Assembly (NCBI GenBank): GCA_030704615.1
Contig: CM060733.1
Location: 4,464,001 to 4,528,000 of the forward strand
Origin: Takakia lepidozioides
Lineage: Eukaryota > Streptophyta > Takakiopsida > Takakiales > Takakiaceae
Length of the DNA: 64,000 bases
Reading direction: 5' to 3'
Under the pieces are notes generated by a model. The model was not told where the DNA came from, searched no databases, and saw only the letters and a list, made by a program, of their open reading frames with translations. Shown here one piece after another: positions 48,105-57,433 of the stretch. The stretch's first letter is position 1, and every line of letters begins with the position of its first letter. A program made the position numbers and the translations under genes.

Positions 48105-49640
48105 GTGGACGGAAATACGGCGCCGCATTTCCGTATTGCTTCTTGATCATGCACCAGAGCGACGGAAATGCGGCACCGAGTTTCCGTCCGGGGGAAACCT
48201 TTATACTCTCCAGAACGGAAATGCGGTAACGCATTTCCATCCAGCAAGCACGGTATGTGAAGGTCGAACGGAAATGCGGTACCGCATTTCCATTCTGATT
48301 GAGAATTATGAACAACGGGAACAGAAATACGGCACCGCATTTCCGTCCGAGTCGCACTTTTCCGACATTCCAGAACGGAAATGTGGCGCCGCATTTCCAT
48401 TTTGTATTTGATGCATGGAGCTGAGGGATAGAAATGCGGTGCCGCATTTCTGTTCCTGTTGTTCATAATTCTCAATCAGAACGGAAATGCGGTAACGCAT
48501 TTCCATCCAACAAGCACGGTATGTGAAGGTGGAACGGAAATGCGGTACCGCATTTCCGTTCTGATTGAGAATTATGAACACCAGGAACAGAAATGCGGCA
48601 CCGCATTTCTGTCCGAGTCGCACTTTCCGACATTCCAGAACGGAAATGCGGCGCCGCATTTCCATTTTGTATCTGATGCATGGAGCCGAGTGCGATTCCG
48701 ACCGCTTGAGACATTCATACTATCCAGAACGGAAATGCGGTACTGCATTTCCGTTCTGACTGAAAATCGTGAACCATCGGAACTGAAATGCGGCAGCGCA
48801 TTTCCATCCGAGTCGCACCTCCCAACATTCCATAACGGAAATGCGGCACCGCATTTCCGTTCTGATGAAATATCCTGAAACATCGGAACTGAAATGCGGT
48901 ACCGCATTTCCGTCGGAGTCGCACCTTCCGACATTCCAAAACGGAAATGCGGCGCCGCATTTCCGTTTTGTATGTGAGGCATGGAACTGTGGAACAAAAA
49001 TGCGGCACAACATTTCCGCCAGCGTCAGACGTTAATACTCTACAGAACGGAAATGCGGTACCGCATTTCCGTTCTGACTGAAAGTCGTGAGCAACGGGAA
49101 CAGAAATGCGGCGCCGCATTTCCGTTTTGTATATGGGGCCTGGAGCTGTGGGACGGAAATGTGGTGCCGCATTTCCATCCATGTGAGACCTTCAAACTTT
49201 CCAGACCGGAAATGCGGCACCGCATTTTTGTTCAGGTGAGACCTCTATACTTTCCCGAACGGAAATGTGGCACGGCATTTCCGTTCATCAACTAACGTAT
49301 GTGAAGGGGGAACGGAAATGCGGTACCGCATTTCCGTTCACATTGAAAATCATGAACCACGGGAACTGAAATGTTGTGCGTCATTTTCGTCCAAATCGCA
49401 CCTTTCGACATTCCAGAACGGAAATGCGGCGCCGCATTTCCCTTTTGTATCTCATACATGGAGCTGTGGGACGGAAATGCGGCACCGTATTTCCGTTCAA
49501 CAACTAAGGAATGTGAAGGTGGAACGGAAATGCGGTGCCACATTTTCTTCCAACAAGTACGGATGTGTAGCTTCGTGATGGTACTTAACGGAAATGCGGC
49601 GCCGCATTCGCATTTTCACTCCAACTCATCAGACGCTGGG
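48105..49640. repeat. Array of 28 palindromes with a 53-bp period
   Basis: Twenty-eight copies of a 22-bp palindrome (arms GGAAATGCGG and CCGCATTTCC, variable two-base centre CG, TA, CA or TG; some arms mutated) start at about 48111, 48163, 48217, 48270, 48323 and so on to 49590. Spacing is 51-54 bases throughout, apart from one 89-base and one 66-base gap. The roughly 31-base spacers fall into about five families, such as CATGGAGCTGTGGGAC, GAGTCGCAC..GACATTCC, GAGAATTATGAAC and GTATGTGAAGG. Many spacers begin GTTC and end GAAC, extending the palindrome to about 30 bases. The array lies upstream of the SWIM transposase. ORFs here in all frames are by-products. Confidence 0.95.
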
Positions 49641-50228
49641 ACGGAAATGCCTTGAAATGTGAACACGTGGAGCAACGGAATTGCTGCACATGTCGGCACT
49701 CTATCTGACTGAAGTGGCATGAGGCGGCGAGGCCTGACCGTTGGATAATGATGTTTGTTTTTCGGACGGCAGGCGTACCCTGAACGATTCGAATTTCGTA
49801 ATGACGCAAAGTCCACGAGGAGACACTTTCGTCCAACCCTTTCGAACCCAAGTGGTGCATCACCGCCGTTTCATCTACTTTTGTCGTGTCTCCTCAGTCA
49901 CCCCTCTCGCGCCCTTTCCATCTGCACTCTTTGCCCCTTTTCCCTCTCTCTGTTCTTCTTATGCTCGAACCTGAGAGGGGGGGAATTTGTGCACCAGACA
50001 GGAGACCTCGTCGCAAGCTCCGGAAATTATACTTCGGACGTAGGCCAATGCCGAAGGGGAGGAAGCAGATGCGTCTACAGGAGGAGATTGCCATCTCCGA
50101 GCAGCAGGCCACTCAGGCAACCCAGCCACCAGTGAGAGCTCCATGCGATCGGGCTGCGCGCAGCTGATCGAGCACCGAACCCCCCATTTTGCTTATGTAA
50201 TTCTTAGACTGAATGCTAGGAGACTTGA
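49641..50228. other. Between the palindrome array and the ParB-like ORF
   Basis: No clear gene. A plus-strand frame at about 49970-50165 (RRKLRKLYFGRRPMPKGRKQ) is basic and could be a 5' exon of the next ORF, with an intron ending near 50228. That link is a guess. Confidence 0.35.
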
Positions 50229-51647
50229 ATGCAGAACATGTTTGCATGCCTAACAGGAAAGGTGGACGTGCTGGAGGGATTGCAGGAATCCGAAGAGCCG
50301 CAGGAAGAGTCCGAGGAGCTAGCTGCAGCACGTACACCCACCCGATCCCCGAGCGCGGGTATTCCTGCCGGGCCTAGCCCTGTGCGATTCAAAGACGCGG
50401 CTTCGAAGGGCAAGTTCAAAGCCCCAGAGATCGACTCGCGTTCTTCGGTCATGGAGAATCGCCAGCAGGGGTCGGGCCCTTCTCCAGCAAAGTCGAAGAA
50501 GAAGCAGCCCGTCCCTCTACTGGTTTCTGAACCGGCTCAGGCCGATTCACCCCCCCCAACGCGAATGAAGCAACAGGGTAAAAGACAGATTCAATTGCAG
50601 CAGACACCTTCACCTGCAAGGATGAGGAAGCAGAAGGCAATCAGGGCGACGGCCGAACAATCTCCCGCAAAACCGCTTCCACGAGCTGAAGCTCAGTTCC
50701 TGGAGGATTTCCCGCCTGCAGATGTTGGGGCCGTCTCTGCTGCAGCGAAGGCAATGGGATCGACCGTTTTTGTCGATTTGGTACCGGAGGAGGGTGCTGC
50801 CGCTGAACGTTCGCAGCCAGACCTCACCACCGATGAGCAAGCAGGCCCGGAGGAGGCCTCTGCAATGGCAGAATTGCCCGCACACAGGCCCCAGAGTGCA
50901 GCTCCAGTTGAGGATGCTCCAGCTGCTCAGCCACTACCGGCACCTACAGACATGTCTCCGAAGGATTTCAAAAGTGCAGCGGATAAAATGTTGGAGGAGA
51001 CACACAGTAGCATTGGCAGAGTTCTGGGCAGCAGGGTATTCCAGCGGACTCTTCGAATCCCACTCTGTCGCATGGTCTCCCTTCCCATCGTCAGGCAGGC
51101 CCTTCCCGGAGATGTGGATAAGCTGAAGTTCGCATTTCGAGAAGGGTACCGTCTGGGATCGGCAGCGTTTTACGTTTCCATTGAGAATGAGGACGGCGAA
51201 ACTCGTGGACCCACTGCCGATGAATTGTCAACGTGGGATACCCACTGGCACACTCGCAACGACGAATTCGAGGCGACGCTGAAGGGTGATCCAGACTTCG
51301 GCCATATGTCTGGTAAAATGTTCTTTGTGTGGGACGGGAATCACCGACTTCTCGCCTGGTGGGAGTACATCAAGCAGAACCATGCCAAGCACATTGGCTG
51401 GCATTACATGGTGGAGTGTGTCATCCTGAAGGTGAAGGCGGCAGACTCAATGAGTGCTCACAAGGGCTGGAAACCAGCAAGGCTTGGTTGTTTGCCATTG
51501 AGTTTAGCGGCGTGTTTGGGGAGTCTAAGTGAGAAAGAAAGCTTGGTTTGTGGCAACCATCTTCCTCATGGCTTAGGGCTACTATTGGTGGTGTGTGGGA
51601 GCCAAAAGAGCAAGAATACCTTGCTGATTTCTTCACAGCCGCCATAG
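50229..51647 (+). CDS. Low-complexity protein with ParB-like domain
   Basis: A 472-codon ORF. Residues 1-260 are disordered, rich in Pro, Ala, Glu, Gln and Ser, with basic patches (SPAKSKKKQ, SPARMRKQK). Residues about 275-410 form a compact domain: TLRIPLCRMVSLPIVRQAL, GDVDKLKFAFREGYRLGSAA, FFVWDGNHRLLAWWEYI and WHYMVECVIL. The order (short beta strand, helix with a start-of-groove Arg, then a GNHRLLA motif) resembles the ParB/Srx N-terminal fold. From about residue 415 the sequence looks non-coding, so the true end may be lost near 51460. Its place next to the palindrome array suggests a transposon-borne DNA-binding partner. I have no family name, and the fold call is tentative. Confidence 0.5.
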   Translation: MQNMFACLTGKVDVLEGLQESEEPQEESEELAAARTPTRSPSAGIPAGPSPVRFKDAASKGKFKAPEIDSRSSVMENRQQGSGPSPAKSKKKQPVPLLVSEPAQADSPPPTRMKQQGKRQIQLQQTPSPARMRKQKAIRATAEQSPAKPLPRAEAQFLEDFPPADVGAVSAAAKAMGSTVFVDLVPEEGAAAERSQPDLTTDEQAGPEEASAMAELPAHRPQSAAPVEDAPAAQPLPAPTDMSPKDFKSAADKMLEETHSSIGRVLGSRVFQRTLRIPLCRMVSLPIVRQALPGDVDKLKFAFREGYRLGSAAFYVSIENEDGETRGPTADELSTWDTHWHTRNDEFEATLKGDPDFGHMSGKMFFVWDGNHRLLAWWEYIKQNHAKHIGWHYMVECVILKVKAADSMSAHKGWKPARLGCLPLSLAACLGSLSEKESLVCGNHLPHGLGLLLVVCGSQKSKNTLLISSQPP

Positions 51648-51734
51648 CTCGATGCAAAGAAGCCTAGAGTCCAAGAGACACAAACCCTAGCTTGGCGTGG
51701 CTAAACCCCTTGGAGAAATGGCTAAACTGTCATG

Positions 51735-52060
51735 AGTGGCCTGTGGGGCTGTGACGGGCTGTGACAGGTTGTGATGGGCTGTGCCCTATGGCTTGTGGGG
51801 CTGTGATGGGCTGTGACACGTTGTGATGGGCTGTGAGGGGCTGTGAGGGTTTGTGCCATGTGGCTTGTGGGGCTGTGACGGGCTGTGACAGGATGTGACA
51901 GGCTGTGATGGGCTGTGACACGCTGTGCCTTGTGGCCTATGGGGTTGTGACGGGCTATGACACGCTGTGATGGGCTGTGAGGGGCTGTGACAGGTTGTGC
52001 CATGTGGCCTGTGGGGCTATGACGGGCTATGAGGGAATGTGACAGGCTGTGCCAACACAC
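51735..52060 (+). repeat. GGCTGTGA minisatellite, forward copy
   Basis: Tandem 9-10 base words (GGGCTGTGAC, AGGTTGTGAT) are grouped in longer units ending GCCATGTGGC. It borders the reversed gag on its 3' side, and the gag frame runs into it. Confidence 0.9.
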
Positions 52061-53318
52061 CACCTCAACCCGTTGTTGGCCTGCAAATGAAGGAAGAGAC
52101 CCCTGCATCTGAGGTCCTCTCTGTCCTTCCCTGAGCTTCACCTGAGCCCCCTTGTTGCCTTGAGCACGTTGAGGTAGTGGTTGGCTAGGAGCACCACTAC
52201 CCCGTGGTGTCTCCTTAGCAAATCCCACCATGACCACTCATTCCTCCATCATGTTGAGCTCTATCCGCTCTGCCAGCAAAAACACATTTGCTAAGGTGGG
52301 TTGGGCCGCTTGTAGGAGAGTTGCATCCCGCACCCTTTTCCTCAGCTCTTTGTCCAATATCCCATACCAGAATTGGGCTGCCTGAGCTTCCGTAACCCCT
52401 TGGGTTACATTTATCAAGCGCCTCATGCGAGTGAAAGCCTCCCTCAAGCTCTCGGTCGGCTTCCGTTGGAACTCTTGCAAGCTCCGCAACTTCTCTGTCA
52501 TCACCCCTTGGTAGTTCCCTCTCAACTCTTCGAAGAACTCCACAACAGGGTTGAAGGCAGGCACGGGTACTAGTGCTGGTGCGGTAGTGGCTTGAGTGGA
52601 CGTCGTAGCTACTGTACCACCAGTCCCACTAGTCCCACTGCTGCTTGCTGAAGCTGCCGGTGCAGCGGCAGGTGTAGCCACGACCCTCGTGGCTCTAGTG
52701 CCCCTAGTGATGGAGACATAGTCGGGTGACCAATACATCCTCCACTCCTCGATCCTCAACCTCATCATGCCCCCCGCCTGAACTCATGTAATCATCCATA
52801 GGCGGCCCCTCAAGGTGTTGAAACACCCCATTCCATGCCATGAAAGGCGTAAATAGTTGTGGATTGCGCATTTGCTGCAAATCACACCAACTATCAAACT
52901 CTTGGATAAAATCATCCAACTCGATGGTGCCCACCGCCCCAGAGTACCTTCGTGGCCCCTTGGTAGCTCCATACATCTCCTCCATTGTGTCCCACAACAA
53001 TGGCAAGGAAACAACTTGCACCGCCGGTATGAGTCCTCCTGATTCACAATCCGAATCAGAACCTTCCGTAGAAGACACAGGAGGTGAAGGTGGCCTAAAC
53101 CGCACACCTCGTCTCGTGTACCCACTAGTATTGCTAGTGCTTGAACCGGCACTATCCCCAGCAACTAGTGGCACCTCCGTGTTGACACTCAACCGGTCAT
53201 GAACATGTCCCTCCCCCCCTCCCCAAGGTAATCGGGTAGAGAACCTGTTGCGGCTTATGGTTTGAAATACTAAGTTCCTAACATAGCCTACACCTGTACC
53301 TGCATCCATCCACCGCAA
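52061..53318 (-). pseudogene. Ty3/gypsy gag, inverted relative to pol
   Basis: Minus-strand ORFs 53318-52704 and 52768-52238, plus a continuation past an in-frame TGA, carry gag features. These are WCDLQQMRNPQLFTPFMAW, then EFFEELRGNYQGVMTEKL, SLQEFQRKPTESLREAFTRM and AAQFWYGILDKELRKRV, and ANVFLLAERIELNMME. They match the retrotransposon gag domain of plant Ty3/gypsy elements. The N-terminal part is acidic and Ser rich. No zinc knuckle (CCHC) is seen. The orientation is opposite to the methyltransferase-pol at 54563-58985. GGCTGTG arrays in opposite directions flank it, as expected if this piece was flipped. Confidence 0.75.
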
Positions 53319-53884
53319 GCACTCCTATGGTTGGCTGGTCATCACCTCCAACCTCACCACAGGAGAAACAATGATGGTCTGGCTGGTCATCACCCTAGCC
53401 TCACCATCGACAGCATGCTCTAGGACTGGCCGGTGATCAAATCCGGACCAATCACCTATAAAAACAAGTGCCCACACAAAACTAGCATGGCACACAGTCA
53501 AGCATGCAAGTATGGAGGGGATCCAAACACAAGAAATCAGAACGACAACTCCCCCACACCAAAAATAACTCCACGGTGTTGCTCCTGCAATGACACCGCA
53601 GCCCAAACCCGGACTAACTCTTGCCTCCACCTACGGAAAGGTCTTGGCCTAATGAGAGGGTGGAAAACTACGAGGAAGAGAAGCTAAAGCAATGCCTAAC
53701 CCCAGCATGCCCTCATCCCAACACTCTTTTTCTCATCTCTTCCCTCACTTGCATGACCATGGGAATATCATGAAGATACTCCTCAAACCACCCTCCACGA
53801 GCTTCAAAATTCGGCCTTCAAGACCACATACCAGTCCTTAGGCAGTCCACCACTGCCTCCACGAGTCAGCACAGGCCATCCATA
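53319..53884. other. Leader region of the inverted gag; no gene seen
   Basis: It lies upstream of the minus-strand gag start. No LTR or primer-binding site was recognised here. Confidence 0.4.
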
Positions 53885-54175
53885 GGTCAACATGGGCCAC
53901 CACAGACCAGCACAGGCCCACACATATCACTGGTCACAGCCGTCACAGCCCCACACAGGCCACAGCCTGTCACAGCCCTACACAGGTCACAGGGTCACAG
54001 CCCCACAGGCCGCAGCCTATCACAGCCCATCACAACCCCAAAGGCCACAGGCACAGTCTGTCACAGCCCTACAAAGGTCACAGGGTCACAGCCCCAAAGG
54101 CCCAGCCTGTCACAGCCTCTCACAGCCCCATAGGCCACAGGGCACAGCCTGTCACAGCCCCTCACAGACAACTAA
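53885..54175 (-). repeat. GGCTGTGA minisatellite, reversed copy
   Basis: Tandem CACAGCCTGTCACAGCCC words on the plus strand form the mirror image of the 51735-52060 array. Confidence 0.9.
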
Positions 54176-54498
54176 GGTGGTCCTGGTGCAATCCCCGCAC
54201 TCACTTCCTCTCCTGATGGTACAAAAGCCTCCACCCAGGCTTGTTGCACCCTTCGATTAGCAACCCGCTGCAAATCCTTGCTCATGCCCCACAATGGAGT
54301 CTGAGCAACCATGGCAGACAACTTCGCCATACCATACATGTCTTCCTGCTCTCCCGGAGGTGGCACATCCTCTGAATGAGCGTTGCCCTCAAGCAACTCT
54401 CCAGGCCAACTCACTGCCGCTGTGAATATTGCTAGTGTCGGCATCTTGCTCCGCTGGGCAACCGCAACTCCTCCTATGAATGTCACGGGGAGCTGCAC
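54176..54498 (-). other. Linker ORF of the gypsy element, unknown
   Basis: A 108-codon minus-strand ORF (MQLPVTFIGGVAVAQ.., WGMSKDLQRVANRRVQQAW) without a recognised domain lies between the minisatellite and the methyltransferase. Confidence 0.25.
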
Positions 54499-54562
54499 AC
54501 GCCGGCCCTCCCCTAACTGTCATCCAGGCCTATAGGAAACTGACTCCTCCCAAAAATCCAGG

Positions 54563-55560
54563 GTGAAGCCCATGGGGTACAACACTGCCCCACCAACATT
54601 GGACACCACACCTATTGTGTGGCAGTATCCGGATGAAGGCATTTGTCTTCTGGACTTGTCTGGCGGGATCAGCACCGGATTGGCTGCTGTATTACAGGCA
54701 GGTTTACGAGTTTGGCGTTACCTGTATGTGGAGAGAGATGAGACTGCAAGACGCATTTTACTTTGCCATGTTGCTCAGTTGGTGCAGCAGTACCCTGAGT
54801 TGTTGCCGATGTCTGCAGTTCGTGGATATCAGCAGGCCTTGCCAGCAGACATTTCGTTGCTGGGGACGCAAGATTTGAAGCGGGTGGTCTCCATTGATCT
54901 GGTAGTGGCAGGTTGGCCCTACCAAGGGCATTCATCAGCCGGGCATGGCAATGGATTGCAAGACTCAAGGTCGGTGTGGGTTTTGCGCCACTTGCAGCTT
55001 CATCAAGCTGTATCTCCAGCATACATCTTGGAGAATGTGCCACTGATGGGCGATTCTTGGGCCAGGGTGATGGCCAGTGTGCATCAAGTCCGGTCGTGGC
55101 TTGGGTTAGCAGTGTTGCTAGATGCAGCTACAGTGGGGTCACGGGCTCATCGTCCACGGCTAAGGTGGACTAACTTGATGCCACTCGCACTGCTCCAGCG
55201 TGCATTTGATGGGGTGCAGCGGCCAGCACACCTCACAGTGGATAGCATTTTGGACACAGAGAGGCAGTCTCAGCGTGTGAGACACGATAACCGTTTGCCT
55301 TTGGCAGTGGTCAACAAGGTGGGTCAACCACGAGCAGCATTACCTACACTGCTCGTATGCTTTCCGGGATAGTGGACCTGGCCTCCTGTGGGATGCTCAG
55401 TTGCAGCAGTTAGTGGAGCCTAATGCTGACGAGCGTGAGCGGGCAATGGGTTTTACCACTAGTACCACGGCAGTGCCGTCTCTTTCTGAGGCATCACGTC
55501 GTCAGGTGTTGGGGCAAGCAATGGATCTCAATTGCTTGACCTGGATTATCAGCTTGGCTA
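54563..55560 (+). pseudogene. Retrotransposon DNA cytosine-5 methyltransferase
   Basis: The translation shows C5-methyltransferase motifs in order. Motif I is LLDLSGGISTGLAAVLQAG, followed by RYLYVERDETARR (motif II). Motif IV is DLVVAGWPYQGHSSAG, where the catalytic Cys of PCQ is Tyr (codon TAC). YILENVP (motif VI) and GSRAHRPRLRWTN (motif VIII) follow. After a frameshift near 55365 come FRDSGPGLLWD, DERERAMGFTTSTTAVPSL (motif IX region) and RRQVLGQAMDL (motif X). The spacing and the AHRxR..TNL ending look like the DNMT3/DRM class. It lies immediately upstream of, and in the same direction as, gypsy pol. The Cys to Tyr change and the frameshift make this copy inactive. Confidence 0.85.
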
Positions 55561-57418
55561 TGGCTGAGCAACGCAGAGTGCGGAGTACACTTCCCTCGAT
55601 GGTCTCTCTGCCTACCGAGATGGTACAGGCAGTGAGTGGGGGCGAGCATGAGAGGACCACGGGGTGCAGGCATCTATGGCACACGTGGGAGGTGCTCGAG
55701 GTTCAAAAGGAGTTGGCAGCCAGGGCGGCAGTGATGGATGAGGTTGGGGATTTTTCTCGGGTTGAGGAAGTCCTCGAGGATGAGATGATGGGGCAGGATG
55801 AGGCCTTGTCATTGATTGAGCAGGCAAGGAGTACTGCTCAAGAGGTTGCAACATAGCGACCACTGGACGCGTCCTCTACCTCTAAGCCCACTAGACTTAA
55901 GGTTGCAGTTACGGAGGACAATTGGGAGCCTGACATTGGACCCATTGTCACCGGAGGAGAGAGACAACGTATACGGCGGTTCCTGAGGGCTTACAGGAAT
56001 TGCTTTGCCTTTAGCTTGAAGGTGGGAGCACTGAAGGGTCAAGAGATTCGTATTGAGTTGGCCACTGACACGCCAATCTTCGGAGACCCTATAGATACAG
56101 TGACATGGAGAGGTCTTTGATTCAGATGAGGACTCAAGATCTCTGGGAGGCAGGTTTGGTGGAGCTCTCTGGTGGAGAGTATGCTTCAGCCACAGTGATG
56201 CCAGCCAAGAAGGATGTCTATGGCAATTGGACGGAGAGACGTGTGCGGTGATTACCGGCCTATAAATCGTCAGACCAAGTCTGATAAGTATGCCATGCCA
56301 ACACCAGAGGAGATCTTTGATGCCATAGGGCATGCTAAGGTCTTTAGCACTTTGGATTTACGATCCGGATATCACCAGTTGCCGATCAAGGAGGCGGACA
56401 AGCAGAAGACGACATTCTGGGGGATCAATGAGCACGGCAAGGATTGCCTATATCAGTGGCGGTTCTTACCATTTGGGCTTAAGAACGCTCCTGCAGAGTT
56501 TCAGAGAGTCATGGATAGGATTCTAGCAAGGTGGACTTTGCTCGGTGCTACATAGATGACATCATCATCTTTAGTGCTACGGTGGAGGAGCATGAGAGAC
56601 ACCTTCAGGTGGTATTGGAGCGCTTGAGAGCGCACGGATTGAAGTTGCATTCGGGGAAGTGCAAGTTTTTCCACAACCAGATTGAGTATCTGGGTCACAT
56701 GATATATCCTAGAGGATTGGGGGTACAGCAGACTAAGGTAGATGCCATTGCACAAATTCCACGCCCCACGGATGTGAGCCGAGTTCGAGCTTTCATGGGA
56801 TTGGCAAACTATTATAGACGGTTTGTCAAGGGATTTAGTGCCATTGCAAAGGCTCTAACCAAGCTGACCAAGGTGGACCAGGAGTGGCAGTGGGAAGATG
56901 AGCAGGAACGAGTTTTTCAAGAGCTCAAAGCAAGGTTGACCTCGGCGCCTATCCTAAGACGACCTATCAGGGGGCGTCCATTTAAGCTGCACACGGATTG
57001 GAGCATGCTGGGGCTTGGAGCGATGCTCACATAGGTGGATGATGAGGGAAGAGAGTTTGTAGTGGCTTATGCTAGCCGCTCGAACAACGCTGCATAGGCT
57101 AAGTATAGCTCATATGAGGGAGAGTGCTTAGCTGCAGTGTGGGCCGTGGCACACTTCAGGTGCTATCTATACGGCAAGCTCTTCACCCTTGTCACAGATC
57201 ACCAACCACTCAAGTGGTTGATGGAGTCAGACAAGCTTACGGGGAAGCTTTTACGGTGGGCACTCATACTCCAGAAGTATGACTTTCAGGTTGTGCATCG
57301 ACCGGTTTGGGTCAATCGGGATGCGGATGGATTGAGTCGCAATCCATGCACGAGCCAGCAGGATGACACTGGAGCTCGGTGGCATGGTGAGACGGACGAG
57401 GAGATGGTGTCGGGATGA
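55561..57418 (+). pseudogene. Ty3/gypsy pol: RT and RNase H
   Basis: The linker (DFSRVEEVLEDEMMG..) runs on from the methyltransferase, with a TAG at 55854. FLRAYRNCFAFSLKVGAL and RYSDMERSLIQMRTQ precede RT. RT shows CGDYRPINRQT, FSTLDLRSGYHQLPI (motif A), FLPFGLKNAPAEFQRVMD (motif B) and CYIDDIIIFS (motif C, YIDD, 56546-56574). YLGHMIYPRG and RAFMGLANYYRRFVKGF follow. RNase H has LHTDWSMLGLGAML, YSSYEGECLAAVWAV, LVTDHQPLKWL and NRDADGLSRNP. Frameshifts lie near 56100, 56215 and 56545, and TAG stops at about 57032 and 57095 replace likely CAG or GAG codons. No clear aspartic protease DTG was found. Confidence 0.93.
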
Positions 57419-57433
57419 CATGCATCTGTCTGT

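Noticed and set aside
48105-49640. CRISPR array
   Set aside because: The repeats are palindromic and evenly spaced, but the spacers recur in a few families, no cas genes are present and the DNA is eukaryotic.
48105-49640. Overlapping ORFs of 60-160 codons in all frames
   Set aside because: They follow from the tandem palindrome unit, giving repeated peptides such as RKCGAAFPF, and are not genes.
54563-55560. Host DNA methyltransferase gene
   Set aside because: No introns, same strand as and directly joined to gypsy pol, no host regulatory domains, and decayed together with the element.
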